From: Streptomyces bungoensis
GTDB lineage: Bacteria > Actinomycetota > Actinomycetes > Streptomycetales > Streptomycetaceae
NCBI RefSeq assembly: GCF_001514215.1
Contig: NZ_KQ948854.1
Span: 1 to 64,000, forward strand
Direction of reading: 5' to 3'
Length of the DNA: 64,000 nt
The notes under the pieces are model-generated. The model was not told the origin of the DNA. It did no database searches and worked only from the letters and a program-made list of their open reading frames with translations. Of this stretch, positions 22,663 through 31,814 are shown one piece after another (positions within the stretch are counted from its first letter, which is position 1; every line of letters starts with the position of its first letter). A program made the position numbers and the translations under genes.

Positions 22663-23136
22663 TCAGGCGTCCGCCTGTGCCGCCCCCACCAGGGCGGCGA
22701 TCCGCTCCACGGCGAACACGTAGCCCTGCACCCCGCAGCCGGCGATCACTCCGTCGGCCCGCAGCGAGACGTACGAGTGGTGCCGGAAGGACTCGCGGCG
22801 GTGGATGTTGGAGATGTGCACTTCCACCACCGGCATGCCGTCGCAGGCGTGGAGTGCGTCCAGGATCGCGACCGACGTGTGGGAGTAGGCGCCCGGGTTG
22901 ATGACGATCCCGCAGTGGTTCAGCCGTGCCTCGTGGATCCAGTCCACGAGCTCGCCCTCGTGGTTGGACTGCCGGCAGTCCACCGTGCCGCCGTGCGCGG
23001 CCGCGGCCTTGGCGCACATCGCCTCGACGTCGGCGAGCGTGTCCTTGCCGTAGATCTCGGGCTGGCGCCGGCCGAGGAGGTTCAGGTTGGGCCCGTTGAG
23101 GATCATGATCGGGGCGTTGGCCAGGGTGCGGGGCAC
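22663..23136 (-). CDS. aroQ: Type II 3-dehydroquinate dehydratase
   Basis: Converts 3-dehydroquinate to 3-dehydroshikimate (shikimate pathway or quinate breakdown); type II enzymes are dodecamers. The 157-residue product has all the signatures: [19 protein letters not shown] (N-terminal, catalytic Arg and Tyr), [25 protein letters not shown], and the catalytic His region [18 protein letters not shown]. The start is GTG at 23134-23136 with GGAGGAACC immediately upstream. It is divergent from an MHS transporter, with 179 bases between starts holding two TGATCAC motifs, which suggests shared control. Whether it serves biosynthesis or catabolism is open. Confidence 0.95.
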   Translation of the reverse strand: MPRTLANAPIMILNGPNLNLLGRRQPEIYGKDTLADVEAMCAKAAAAHGGTVDCRQSNHEGELVDWIHEARLNHCGIVINPGAYSHTSVAILDALHACDGMPVVEVHISNIHRRESFRHHSYVSLRADGVIAGCGVQGYVFAVERIAALVGAAQADA

Positions 23137-23259
23137 GGTTCCTCCGGTCCGTTCGGGGCGGCGCGTTCGCGACCACCTTCTCGGACCCGGTCTACCACGG
23201 CACGCGGAGCGTACGAGGAGTGGCGTGCTCCGGTGACGTCGGCGCGCGCCGCCGCTCGC

Positions 23260-23298
23260 TGATCACCTCCGTACGCCCCCCGTAACCCGTGATCACGG
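23260..23298. promoter_or_regulatory. Paired TGATCAC motifs between aroQ and the MHS transporter
   Basis: TGATCAC occurs at 23260-23266 and again at 23290-23296, 30 bases (about three helical turns) apart. The second lies inside a perfect 12-bp palindrome CCGTGATCACGG (23287-23298), which sits 18 bases before the transporter ATG. Likely operator region for one or both divergent genes. Confidence 0.5.
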
Positions 23299-23315
23299 CG
23301 GGTAGTTGACCCGGC

Positions 23316-24620
23316 ATGCGCGATGTACGCACTGTGAGGGCCCCTTCCATGCGGCGGCTGGCCGCCGCCTCGCTCGCCGGGACCGCGATCGAGTTCTACG
23401 ACTTCTTCGTCTACGGCACCGCGGCGGCCCTGGTGCTGGGGCCGTTGTTCTTCCCGACGTTCTCGCCGTTGGCGGGGACGCTGGCGGCGTTCGGCACCTT
23501 CGGGGTGGGGTTCGTGGCCCGGCCGCTGGGCTCCGTGCTGTTCGGGCACCTCGGCGATCGGCGCGGGCGGCGGCCGGTGCTGGTCGCGTCCCTGCTGCTG
23601 ACCGGGGCCTCGACGGTCGCGGTGGGGTGCGTGCCGACGTACGGGTCGATCGGGGTGGCCGCTCCGGTGCTGCTGCTAGTCCTGCGCTTCCTGCAGGGTC
23701 TGGGGCTCGGCGGGGAGTGGGGCGGTGCGGTGCTGCTGACCGCCGAACACGCTCCCGCGGGCCGACGGGCCCTGTGGTCGAGCTTTCCTCAGGTGGGGCC
23801 CGCGTTCGGCTTCGTGCTCGCCAACGGGGTGATGCTCGTTCTCTCTGCGGTCCTGTCCGACGCGGACTTCGCGCGGTGGGGGTGGCGGGTGCCGTTCTGG
23901 GCCGCCGCCGTGCCCGCCGTCGCCGGGTTGTGGCTGCGCGCGTCCCTCGAGGAGAGTCCCCGGTTCCTGGAGATCGACGACCACGCGCGCGTGCCACTCG
24001 TGGAGGTCGTCCGGCACCACGGGCGACTGGTGCTGCTGACGGCCGGGGCGCTGGCCGTCGGGTACGCGGTGTTCTACGCCGTGACGACGTGGTCGCTGGC
24101 GTACGCGACGGAACGGCTCGGGGTGAGCCGCACCGTCATGCTCACCTGTGTGATGGCCGCGGTGGTGGTCAAGGGCGCCCTCACGCCCCTGATGGCGCTG
24201 CTCGGGGACCGCTACGGGCGCCGTCCGCTGTGCCTGGCGGGGTGCACGGCCTGTGCCCTGTGGATGTTTCCGCTGGTCGCGCTGCTGGCGACCGGCGAGC
24301 CCTTGCTGATGTTCCTGGGCATCCTGGGCGCGCTGATCGCCTTCATCACCATGTTCGCGGTGATCGCCGCGTATCTGCCGGAACTGTACGAGGCACGGGT
24401 GCGGTGCACGGGGGCTTCGGTCGGCTACAACCTCGGCGGGGTGCTGGGGGGCGCGCTCACTCCGATCGTGGCGACCGCACTGGCGGAGCAGGGCGGGCGC
24501 GTCCCGTGGGCCGTGGGCGCGTACCTCACGGGGATCGCGCTGCTGAGCCTGGTCTGCTTCGCGCTGCTGCCGGAGACGCGGCCCGTTCCCGTGCCGGCGG
24601 TGGAGCCGGCCGCGGGCTGA
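23316..24620 (+). CDS. MHS-family MFS transporter (shikimate/metabolite:H+ symporter type)
   Basis: Major facilitator of 434 residues with about 12 hydrophobic segments. It has the MHS-type N-terminus (AGTAIEFYDFFVYGTAAALV), the loop 2-3 motif GHLGDRRGRRPVLV and its repeat GDRYGRRPLCLAG, and LRFLQGLGLGGEWGGAVLL. This subfamily includes shikimate, alpha-ketoglutarate and citrate symporters. The divergent aroQ makes an aromatic-precursor substrate attractive but unproven. ATG at 23316 is used; an internal Met (residue 12) just before the first conserved segment is possible. The stop is 10 bases from that of the convergent CaX gene. Confidence 0.88.
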   Translation: MRDVRTVRAPSMRRLAAASLAGTAIEFYDFFVYGTAAALVLGPLFFPTFSPLAGTLAAFGTFGVGFVARPLGSVLFGHLGDRRGRRPVLVASLLLTGASTVAVGCVPTYGSIGVAAPVLLLVLRFLQGLGLGGEWGGAVLLTAEHAPAGRRALWSSFPQVGPAFGFVLANGVMLVLSAVLSDADFARWGWRVPFWAAAVPAVAGLWLRASLEESPRFLEIDDHARVPLVEVVRHHGRLVLLTAGALAVGYAVFYAVTTWSLAYATERLGVSRTVMLTCVMAAVVVKGALTPLMALLGDRYGRRPLCLAGCTACALWMFPLVALLATGEPLLMFLGILGALIAFITMFAVIAAYLPELYEARVRCTGASVGYNLGGVLGGALTPIVATALAEQGGRVPWAVGAYLTGIALLSLVCFALLPETRPVPVPAVEPAAG

Positions 24621-24630
24621 CCAAGTGGTG

Positions 24631-25731
24631 CTACGGGTTGACGGCCAGTTCGAGATAGGCCGCGAACAGGACCAGGTGGACGCCGCCCTGCAGGGGTGTG
24701 GCCCGGCCGGGCACCACGGTCAGGGAGCTGACCACCACGGTGAGGGCGAGCAGCAGCATGTGCGTCGGGCCCAGGCCGAGGATGAGCGGACCGGACATCC
24801 AGACGGAGGCCAGGGCGACGGCGGGGATGGTCAGGCCGATGCTGGCCATGGCCGAGCCGAGTGCGAGGTTGAGGCTGGTCTGCACCCGGTCGCGGCGGGC
24901 GGCGCGCACTGCGGCGATGGTCTCGGGCAGCAGCACGAGCAGCGCGATGATCACACCGACCACCGCCTGGTTCAGGCCGGCCGCCGCGACGCCGGACTCG
25001 ATGGTGGGCGACACCCCCTTGGCCAGGCCGACCACGCCGACCAGGGCGAGGCCGAGCAGGCCGAGGCTGGTCCAGGCGGTGCGTACGGAGGGGGGTGGCG
25101 CGTGCCCGTCCGCGGTGATGACCTCGCCCTGCCGGGTGATCGGCAGGAAGTAGTCGCGGTGCCGCGCGGTCTGCGTGGTCACGAACAGTCCGTAGAGGAT
25201 CAGTGAGGACAGCGCGGCGAACGTCAGTTGCACGGTGGAGAACTCGGGGCCGGGCTTGCTGGTGGTGAAGGTCGGCAGCACCAGGCTGAGCGTGGCCAGG
25301 GTCGCCACGGTCGCCAGGGCGGCACCGGTGCCCTCGGGGTTGAACACCGCGGTGCCGTGACGCAGGGAGGCCACGAGGAGGCAGAGCCCGACGATGCCGT
25401 TGCAAGTGATCATCACGGCGGCGAAGACGGTGTCCCGGGCCAGGGTGGCGCTCTTGTCACCGCCGTCGGCCATGAGGGTGACGATCAGGGCAACCTCGAT
25501 GACCGTGACGGCGATGGCCAGCACCAGGGAGCCGAACGGCTCCCCGACGCGGTGGGCGATGACCTCGGCGTGGTGCACCGCCGCCAGAACGGATCCGGCG
25601 AGGACCAGCGCCACCAGTCCCACTACGGGGCCGGGCAGGTCACGGCCCCAGGTGAAGATCAGCAGGACGGCCGCGATGACCGGCATCAGGAACGTCCACT
25701 GGGTGGTGAGCGACCTGAGCCGGGTGATCAT
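24631..25731 (-). CDS. CaX-type calcium/sodium:proton antiporter
   Basis: Membrane antiporter of 366 residues with about 11 hydrophobic segments. The two alpha-repeat cores are seen as AVTVIEVALIVTLM (about residues 73-86) and LLVLLPETIAAVRAARRDRVQTSLNLALGSAMASIG (in two parts, about 270-305), each with the ion-binding acidic residue. It resembles ChaA-type exchangers that export calcium or sodium. The ATG at 25731 has no strong ribosome-binding site. It lies 107 bases after TerC on the same strand and may be co-expressed with the TerC/TerD block, consistent with a shared ion or metal-stress role (inference). Confidence 0.88.
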   Translation of the reverse strand: MITRLRSLTTQWTFLMPVIAAVLLIFTWGRDLPGPVVGLVALVLAGSVLAAVHHAEVIAHRVGEPFGSLVLAIAVTVIEVALIVTLMADGGDKSATLARDTVFAAVMITCNGIVGLCLLVASLRHGTAVFNPEGTGAALATVATLATLSLVLPTFTTSKPGPEFSTVQLTFAALSSLILYGLFVTTQTARHRDYFLPITRQGEVITADGHAPPPSVRTAWTSLGLLGLALVGVVGLAKGVSPTIESGVAAAGLNQAVVGVIIALLVLLPETIAAVRAARRDRVQTSLNLALGSAMASIGLTIPAVALASVWMSGPLILGLGPTHMLLLALTVVVSSLTVVPGRATPLQGGVHLVLFAAYLELAVNP

Positions 25732-25838
25732 GCTGCGATGGTCGCAGAGGTGCAGGGGGTTCGCATTCCGCTCGTCCCGGATCCCTTCTCCTCCTTTCCG
25801 TTGCCTGCACGGTGGTCTTTCCGTTGACTGCTCGGCCG

Positions 25839-26840
25839 TCAAGCGTCGACGCCGTCCTTCGCCGCGTCCTCGCTCGCGGTGGGCGCCGGCTCGAGTGCCT
25901 CCTGCTTCCTGGAGGCCATCAGGCTGGTGATCGTGGTCACGGCCAGGACCGCGCAGATCACGCCGAGCGAGACCGGAATGCTGATCTCGGGGACGTGGAC
26001 CCCGGACTCGTGCAGCGCGTGCAGCACCAGCTTGACGCCGATGAAGCCGAGGATGATCGACAGGCCGTACGACAGGTGGACCAGCTTCTTCAGCAGGCCG
26101 CCGATGAGGAAGTACAGCTGGCGCAACCCCATCAGGGCGAACGCGTTGGCGGTGAAGACGATGTAGGGGTCCTGGGTCAGGCCGAAGATCGCGGGTATGG
26201 AGTCCAGCGCGAACAGCACGTCCGTGGTGCCGATGGCGAGCATCACGACCAGCATCGGGGTCATGACCCGCTTGCCGTTCTGCTGGATCCACAGCTTGGT
26301 GCCGTGGTAACGGTCGGCCACGCCGCACCGGCGTTCCACGGCCTTCAGCAGCTTGTTCTCCTCGTACTCGGCTTCCTCCTCGTCGGCCCGGGCCTCCTGC
26401 ACGAGCTTCCAGGCGGTCCAGATGAGGAAAGCGCCGAACAGGAAGAACACCCAGGAGAAGCTGGCGATGATCGCCGCTCCGGCCGCGATGAACACGGCCC
26501 GCAGGACCAGGGCTATGAGGACACCGACCAGCAGGACGCGCTGCTGGTACTGGGTGGGCACCGAGAACTTCGCCATGATCAGGACGAAGACGAAGAGGTT
26601 GTCGACGCTCAGCGACTTCTCGGTGATGAAGCCCGCGAAGAACTCACCGGCCGGCGCACCGCCGCCGAACACGAGCAGTCCGAGGCCGAAGAGACACGCC
26701 AGGGTGATCCAGACGACCGTCCAGATGCCGGCCTCCTTGATCGACACGTCGTGGGGCTTGCGCCCGATGACGAAGTCGGCCGCTATCAGGGCGGCGAGGC
26801 CCACGACGGTGAGGACCCACAGGGTCATGGTGACTTCCAC
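25839..26840 (-). CDS. TerC-family integral membrane protein
   Basis: Member of the TerC/Alx family. Relatives export manganese or act at the membrane in tellurite and redox stress. The product is about 333 residues with 8-9 transmembrane segments. Conserved acidic residues lie in membrane helices (LIAADFVIGRK; EKSLSVDNLFVFVLIM; TTDVLFALDSIPAIFG). A charged cytosolic loop (ARADEEEAEYEENKLL) sits near residues 150-165. I chose GTG at 26840 because GGAGG is 5 nt upstream; an ATG five codons earlier would overlap that site. The 5' region is unusually rich in hairpins (separate entry). Confidence 0.9.
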   Translation of the reverse strand: MEVTMTLWVLTVVGLAALIAADFVIGRKPHDVSIKEAGIWTVVWITLACLFGLGLLVFGGGAPAGEFFAGFITEKSLSVDNLFVFVLIMAKFSVPTQYQQRVLLVGVLIALVLRAVFIAAGAAIIASFSWVFFLFGAFLIWTAWKLVQEARADEEEAEYEENKLLKAVERRCGVADRYHGTKLWIQQNGKRVMTPMLVVMLAIGTTDVLFALDSIPAIFGLTQDPYIVFTANAFALMGLRQLYFLIGGLLKKLVHLSYGLSIILGFIGVKLVLHALHESGVHVPEISIPVSLGVICAVLAVTTITSLMASRKQEALEPAPTASEDAAKDGVDA

Positions 26841-26998
26841 TCGAGCCTCCGGCATGACGTCACGGCAAACACATCAGCGTTGTCGCTGCCGGAGGTCTCC
26901 TCCACCCGAGAACGGGCCGGCGCCCCGGGATCTTCGTCGATCCGTACTGACGGGTGCGCCGCAGTCAGGGAGTACTCCCCTCCGTACGGAAGACTGTA
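26841..26998 (-). promoter_or_regulatory. Hairpin-rich terC leader with promoter
   Basis: On the minus strand TTTACC (27017-27022), 18 bases and TACAGT (26993-26998) form a promoter that predicts a leader of about 145 nt. Within it lie palindromes TCCGTACGGA (26981-26990) and GGGAGTACTCCC (26968-26979), and stems CTGAC/GTCAG (26947-26951 with 26964-26968). Stems GGATC/GATCC (26928-26932 with 26939-26943) and GGAGG/CCTCC (26891-26903) follow. Alternative GTAC pairings are possible. This looks like a cis-regulatory RNA or operator cluster. I could not match it to the yybP-ykoY manganese riboswitch. Confidence 0.45.
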
Positions 26999-27064
26999 CC
27001 CCGATCACCAAGAAAAGGTAAAGTGGCTGGCAAAGAAAGCCCCAAAGTGCCAGTTCAGAGCGCT

Positions 27065-28831
27065 TTACTCACGCTTGGTGCGGGCGTCTGCCACCTCAGT
27101 GAGCACCCGCTGGAGGATCCCGCTGCCGGGCGGCGCGAGCACGGGCTCGTACGTCCAGGCGTGGCCGACCCAGGGGTCGGTCAGATGGTCGTCGGGCACG
27201 GGCGTCAGTCGCATGAGCGAACGCCACAGCGGGTCGAGCAGCGGGCCGTGGGCTTCGGCGTCCGCACGGTCCGCGACCAGCAGCAGATGGACGCCGACGG
27301 CCGGCCCTTCGTCGGCGAGATACCGCAGCCGGGTCACGGCCCGGTCGTCGAAACCGTACGGGAAGTCGTTGACGATCAGCAGCTGCCGGCCGCTGCCGGC
27401 ATCGTGCGGCAGCGCCCCGGCCGCGCCGCCGCGCACTGCCATCCGCGTCAGGTCGACGCGGTGGGCGAGCCGTCCCAGTACCTCGGCCGCGTCCGCCGCG
27501 GCGGTCGCCGGCCGGCCCTCCAGTGCCCCGGCCCGTGTCAGCGGCGCAAGCGCCTCGGCACCGGCACCGGCCGGATCGATCACCCGCACGGAGAACTGCC
27601 CGGCCGGGTGCACCGCTAGCAGCCGCACCGCGAGCGAGACCGCCGTCTCCAGGGCGAGCCGGCGGGACGTGGCGGAGTCCAGAACGGTGCCGCCGGGTTC
27701 CGCCACCGGCCCGCTGTCGATCCACAGCGGCCGTTCCAGCGGCAGCCTGACCAGCATCGGAATGCGCAGCGAGGCGCTCTCGGGCAGGTGCAGATCACCG
27801 AGCCGCAACGCCATCGGCGGCTCGTCCGGGACACGGTAGGCGTGCCAGACCGGGCTCTCCCAGCGGGCGCAGGCCTGCGGCAGCGCGGGCTCGACGACCT
27901 CCGCCTCCGCGGTGAGCTGGGCGAGGTCGCGGTCCAGGGCGGCCCGTGCCCGTCCGACCAACTCGGTGTGCCGGGACCGGGCCGCCTCGCGCGCCGCGTC
28001 GCCTGCCGTACCGAGCCGGGCGCGCGGGTCGGCGAGGACCTGGTCGAGTTCCTTCTCCAGGCGGGAGCCGGCGAAGTCCACGGCGCCGCGGTACGCGGCC
28101 GTGCAGCGGGCCAGGTCCTCGAACATGCCCCAGACCTGGTTGTACAGCCGCTCCTCCATCGACCAGCCCGCCGCGTCGCCGGCGACGGGCTGCGCGGGCT
28201 GCGCCTCCGGGGCCTTTGAGGCCTCCTGCGGTGCGGCGATGGCGGGGGTGTCCCGAGGGTGGGGCGCCGGTGTCGCGTCGCCGCGGCCGGCCGCCTGTTC
28301 GACACGGGTCGCGAGCTCACCGGCCTCGGGCAGGCCCTGGTCGGCGAAGAGCGCGGCGAGGCCGCCGGCGTAGCCCTGCCCCACCGCGCGCACCTTCCAC
28401 GCGTCCTGCCGGCGGTACACCTCAAGGGCGACGACGGCCGACTCGGCGTCGAGGCCGGTGAGGGTGAAGCGGGCGATCTCGGTGCCGTCGGGACCGGTGA
28501 CCGCCGCCCGCGGAGCGGCGACCGCACCGAACCGCGGCGGGCCGCCGCCCTGCGGCGTGGGCAGGGCGAGCAGCACGCTGAGGCGGTGGACCGACTCGGG
28601 CAGGGCGGCCAGGTCGACGGCGAGCCGGTGATTCTCGGCGGCCTGCCGGGAAACCTCGACGCCGGGCAGCACCGGGACGCCGGGGTGGGCCACCCACTGT
28701 GCCCCGGGCACGGTGCCGTGCTCGTCTCCGAGCGTGGCGCCCGCCAGGACCGGTGTCTGCGCCGAGATCCGGATCTCCAGCCGGACCCGGGACAGCGGGT
28801 GGTTCTGCCCCCGCACCAGCTCGGCCGTCAT
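27065..28831 (-). CDS. TerD-domain protein with FtsK-like C-terminal domain
   Basis: 588 residues. Residues 1-170 form a TerD domain (stress-protein, calcium-binding fold): LVRGQNHPLS, AQWVAHPGVPVLPGVEV, and DLAALPESVHRLSVLLAL. A Pro/Ala/Glu linker (about 180-225), a helical region (about 226-320) and an FtsK/SpoIIIE-like domain (about 330-588) follow. The last includes RQLLIVNDFPYGFDDRAVTRL and GPAVGVHLLLVADR. I cannot find a Walker A motif in that domain, so ATPase activity is doubtful. Such fusions accompany TerD/TerC in actinobacteria and are thought to form membrane-linked stress complexes. ATG at 28831; 54 bases after terD, so probably one operon. Confidence 0.82.
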   Translation of the reverse strand: MTAELVRGQNHPLSRVRLEIRISAQTPVLAGATLGDEHGTVPGAQWVAHPGVPVLPGVEVSRQAAENHRLAVDLAALPESVHRLSVLLALPTPQGGGPPRFGAVAAPRAAVTGPDGTEIARFTLTGLDAESAVVALEVYRRQDAWKVRAVGQGYAGGLAALFADQGLPEAGELATRVEQAAGRGDATPAPHPRDTPAIAAPQEASKAPEAQPAQPVAGDAAGWSMEERLYNQVWGMFEDLARCTAAYRGAVDFAGSRLEKELDQVLADPRARLGTAGDAAREAARSRHTELVGRARAALDRDLAQLTAEAEVVEPALPQACARWESPVWHAYRVPDEPPMALRLGDLHLPESASLRIPMLVRLPLERPLWIDSGPVAEPGGTVLDSATSRRLALETAVSLAVRLLAVHPAGQFSVRVIDPAGAGAEALAPLTRAGALEGRPATAAADAAEVLGRLAHRVDLTRMAVRGGAAGALPHDAGSGRQLLIVNDFPYGFDDRAVTRLRYLADEGPAVGVHLLLVADRADAEAHGPLLDPLWRSLMRLTPVPDDHLTDPWVGHAWTYEPVLAPPGSGILQRVLTEVADARTKRE

Positions 28832-28885
28832 CGCCGTCGCCCCCCGTGTGGTGATGCCGTGCGCGCCGCGCCGCGCGTGGCGGTC

Positions 28886-29464
28886 CTACAGGTACCGCCG
28901 GATCTCCGGCATCAGGTCCTGGAAGGTGCGGCCCCTGGCGGGCTCGCCCAGTGCGGTCATCGTCCAGCCGGAGCCCACGCGGTGCACCTTCGCCATGATC
29001 TGGGCGGTGTAGTCGCCGCCGCCCGCCAGCGTGTACCGGGCGAGCTCCTGGCCGTTGGTCTCGTCGACGAGGCGGCAGAAAGCGTTCTGCACCTCCTGGA
29101 AGGTCTGGCCCGTGAAGGAGTTCACGGTGAAGACGATCTGGTCGACGTGGACCGGGACGCGCTGCAGGTCGACGAGGATCGACTCGTCGTCGCCGCCCTG
29201 GCCGGCACCGCCGACGAGGTTGTCGCCCGTGTGGCGCACGGAGCCGTCGTCGCTCACCAGGTGCCGGAAGAAGACCACGTCGACCGGCTCCTTGTCGGCG
29301 AAGAGCACCGCCGAGGCGTCCAGGTCGATCTCCCTGGTGCGCGAGCCGAACAGGCCGCGTCGCTTCGCCGCCTGCCAGCCGAGACCCATGCGGACCGCAC
29401 TCAGGCCGGCCCCGTCCTTCTTCTCCAGGCTGATGGCCTGTCCCTTGGACAAGTTGACGGTCAC
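28886..29464 (-). CDS. terD: TerD-family stress protein
   Basis: 192-residue member of the TerD (tellurium-resistance / general stress) family, cytosolic calcium-binding beta proteins. Family landmarks are VNLSKGQAISLEKKDGAGLS at the N-terminus, GLGWQAAKRRG, REIDLDASAVLF and the acidic segment GDNLVGGAGQGGDDESILVD (calcium ligands). HVDQIVFTVNSFTGQTFQEV follows. GTG at 29464 is chosen: GGGGAA lies upstream and the family starts exactly here, whereas 24 extra residues upstream are basic and unlike the family. It is the first gene of a minus-strand terD, TerD-fusion, terC, CaX series. Confidence 0.92.
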   Translation of the reverse strand: MTVNLSKGQAISLEKKDGAGLSAVRMGLGWQAAKRRGLFGSRTREIDLDASAVLFADKEPVDVVFFRHLVSDDGSVRHTGDNLVGGAGQGGDDESILVDLQRVPVHVDQIVFTVNSFTGQTFQEVQNAFCRLVDETNGQELARYTLAGGGDYTAQIMAKVHRVGSGWTMTALGEPARGRTFQDLMPEIRRYL

Positions 29465-29539
29465 GGCTGCTTCCCCTCTCGGTGTTCCCCTGTTGCCGCG
29501 CACCGCGCGGTTGCCGAGAACCCTACGCAGGGGCACTGA

Positions 29540-29608
29540 CCTGCCGGACCCCCGCCCGCGCTTTGTGGCGGTGTTGAGACACAGGGCGCGGGTGCCGGGT
29601 CCGGCAGG
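29540..29608 (-). terminator. Long hairpin downstream of uvrB
   Basis: Perfect 12-bp outer arms CCTGCCGGACCC (29540-29551) and GGGTCCGGCAGG (29597-29608). An inner, nearly complementary pair (CCCGCGC...GTG with CAC...GCGCGGG) extends the stem. It begins 9 bases past the uvrB stop and precedes terD on the same strand. Confidence 0.65.
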
Positions 29609-29617
29609 GTGCGGAGG

Positions 29618-31774
29618 TCAGGCGAGGCCCGCCTCGCGCATCTGGCGCAGTTCCTTCTTCATCTCGGAGACCTCGTCGCGCAGCCGGGCGGCGACCTCGA
29701 ACTGGAGCTCGGCGGCGGCGGCCCGCATCCGCTCGGTCATCTCCTCGATCTGCTCGGCGAGCTGGGCCGCCGGGCGGTCCGTGATCACCGCGGTCGCGGT
29801 CTTGCCCTTGGCCGGCCTGGCGGCCTTGCCCGCCTTCGCGCCCTTGGACGCCTTGTCACCGAGTGCGGGTACGGGTGCCTTGGCGCCCTTGCCGTCCTGC
29901 AGGTTGCGGTAGCCGGAGCCGAGCAGCTGCTCGGTGTCGACCTGCTCGCGGGCGATCTGCGCGACGATGTCGTTGATCTTCTTGCGCAGCGGCTGCGGGT
30001 CGATGCCGTTGGCCTTGTTGTAGGCGATCTGCTTCTCCCGGCGGCGGTTGGTCTCCTCGATGGCCTTCTCCATCGCCGGGGTGATCTTGTCGGCGTACAT
30101 GTGGACCTGGCCGGACACATTGCGCGCCGCGCGGCCGATGGTCTGGATGAGCGACGTCCCGGAGCGCAGGAAGCCCTCCTTGTCGGCGTCGAGGATGGCG
30201 ACCAGGGACACCTCGGGCAGGTCGAGGCCCTCACGCAGCAGGTTGATGCCGACCAGTACGTCGAACTCGCCGGAGCGCAGCTCGCGCAGCAGCTCGATAC
30301 GGCGCAGGGTGTCGACGTCGCTGTGCAGGTAGCGGACCTGGATGCCGAGTTCGAGGAAGTAGTCGGTGAGGTCCTCGGCCATCTTCTTGGTGAGCGTGGT
30401 GACGAGGACGCGCTCGTCCTTCTCGGTGCGCTCGCGGATCTCGTGCACGAGGTCGTCGATCTGGCCCTCGGTCGGCTTGACCACGACCTCCGGGTCGACC
30501 AGGCCGGTGGGGCGGATGATCTGCTCGACGACTCCGTCCCCGCGGGACAGCTCGTAGGTACCGGGGGTCGCGGACAGGTAGACCGTCTGCCCGATGCGCT
30601 CCTGGAACTCCTCCCACTTCAGGGGACGGTTGTCCAGCGCGGAGGGCAGCCGGAAGCCGTGCTCGACCAGGCTGCGCTTGCGGGAGGCGTCGCCCTCGTA
30701 CATCGCGCCGATCTGGGGGACCGTCACATGCGACTCGTCGATGACGAGCAGGAAGTCGTCCGGGAAGTAGTCCAGGAGGGTGTTGGGCGGGGAGCCGGGC
30801 AGGCGGCCGTCGAAGTGCATCGAGTAGTTCTCCACGCCCGAGCAGGTGCCGATCTGGCGGAGCATCTCCAGGTCGTAGGTGGTGCGCATCCTCAGGCGCT
30901 GGGCCTCCAGGAGCTTGCCCTGCTTCTCCAGCTCGCCGAGGCGTTCGCCCAGTTCCTTCTCGATGTCGTTGACGGCCCGCTCCATGCGCTCGGGGCCGGC
31001 GACGTAGTGGGAGGCCGGGAAGACGTACAGCTGCCGGTCGTCGCTGATGATCTCACCGGTGAGCGGGTGCAGCGTGGACAGCGCCTCGATCTCGTCGCCG
31101 AACATCTCGATGCGGACGGCCAGCTCCTCGTAGACGGGGAAGATCTCGATGGTGTCCCCGCGGACCCGGAAGGTGCCCCGGGTGAAGGCCAGGTCGTTGC
31201 GCGTGTACTGGATGTCCACGAAGCGGCGCAGCAGCTCGTCGCGGTCGATCTCGTCGCCGACCCGGAGGGGGACCATGCGGTCCACGTACTCCTGCGGCGT
31301 GCCCAGGCCGTAGATGCAGGACACCGAGGCGACCACGATCACGTCGCGGCGGGTGAGCAGCGAGTTCGTCGCCGAGTGGCGCAGGCGCTCGACCTCCTCG
31401 TTGATCGAGGAGTCCTTCTCGATGTAGGTGTCCGACTGCGGGATGTAGGCCTCGGGCTGGTAGTAGTCGTAGTACGAGACGAAGTACTCGACCGCGTTGT
31501 TCGGCAGGAGCTCGCGGAACTCGTTGGCCAGCTGGGCGGCCAGCGTCTTGTTCGGCGCCATCACGAGCGTGGGGCGCTGGAGCTTTTCGATCATCCACGC
31601 CGTGGTGGCCGACTTGCCGGTACCGGTCGCGCCGAGCAGGACGACGTCCTTCTCACCGGCCTCGATGCGCCTGGCCAGGTCGGCGATGGCCGCCGGCTGG
31701 TCGCCGCTGGGCTGGTAGGGGCTGACGACCTCGAAGGGCGCCACCGTGCGTTCGATGTGGGAAACGGGCCGCAT
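29618..31774 (-). CDS. uvrB: Excinuclease ABC subunit B
   Basis: DNA-damage verification helicase of nucleotide excision repair. The product is 718 residues. Visible are Walker [12 protein letters not shown] (about residue 40), the beta-hairpin region [20 protein letters not shown], Walker B/DEAH-like VIDESHVT, motif [14 protein letters not shown] and a C-terminal UVR motif ([20 protein letters not shown]). Between the helicase core and the UVR motif is a Lys/Ala-rich linker (about residues 615-655). The start is ATG at 31774 ([14 protein letters not shown]). A TACGGT box 7 bases upstream supports it as a leaderless start, and the ten extra residues of an upstream start would lie across that promoter. 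Confidence 0.96.
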   Translation of the reverse strand: MRPVSHIERTVAPFEVVSPYQPSGDQPAAIADLARRIEAGEKDVVLLGATGTGKSATTAWMIEKLQRPTLVMAPNKTLAAQLANEFRELLPNNAVEYFVSYYDYYQPEAYIPQSDTYIEKDSSINEEVERLRHSATNSLLTRRDVIVVASVSCIYGLGTPQEYVDRMVPLRVGDEIDRDELLRRFVDIQYTRNDLAFTRGTFRVRGDTIEIFPVYEELAVRIEMFGDEIEALSTLHPLTGEIISDDRQLYVFPASHYVAGPERMERAVNDIEKELGERLGELEKQGKLLEAQRLRMRTTYDLEMLRQIGTCSGVENYSMHFDGRLPGSPPNTLLDYFPDDFLLVIDESHVTVPQIGAMYEGDASRKRSLVEHGFRLPSALDNRPLKWEEFQERIGQTVYLSATPGTYELSRGDGVVEQIIRPTGLVDPEVVVKPTEGQIDDLVHEIRERTEKDERVLVTTLTKKMAEDLTDYFLELGIQVRYLHSDVDTLRRIELLRELRSGEFDVLVGINLLREGLDLPEVSLVAILDADKEGFLRSGTSLIQTIGRAARNVSGQVHMYADKITPAMEKAIEETNRRREKQIAYNKANGIDPQPLRKKINDIVAQIAREQVDTEQLLGSGYRNLQDGKGAKAPVPALGDKASKGAKAGKAARPAKGKTATAVITDRPAAQLAEQIEEMTERMRAAAAELQFEVAARLRDEVSEMKKELRQMREAGLA

Positions 31775-31781
31775 GCCATCA

Positions 31782-31787
31782 ACCGTA
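31782..31787 (-). promoter_or_regulatory. -10 element for leaderless uvrB mRNA
   Basis: TACGGT on the minus strand ends 7 bases before the chosen ATG at 31774. No strong -35 is visible. Confidence 0.45.
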
Positions 31788-31814
31788 CGACCCCCCACTG
31801 ACAACGGGCTCCGG

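Noticed and set aside
26841..26998. Assignment of the terC leader to the yybP-ykoY manganese riboswitch
   Set aside because: Its paired loop consensus could not be found by eye; kept only as an unassigned structured leader.
28259..31801. Long plus-strand open frames opposite the TerD genes and uvrB
   Set aside because: Antisense shadows with no domain signal; the minus-strand genes are certain.
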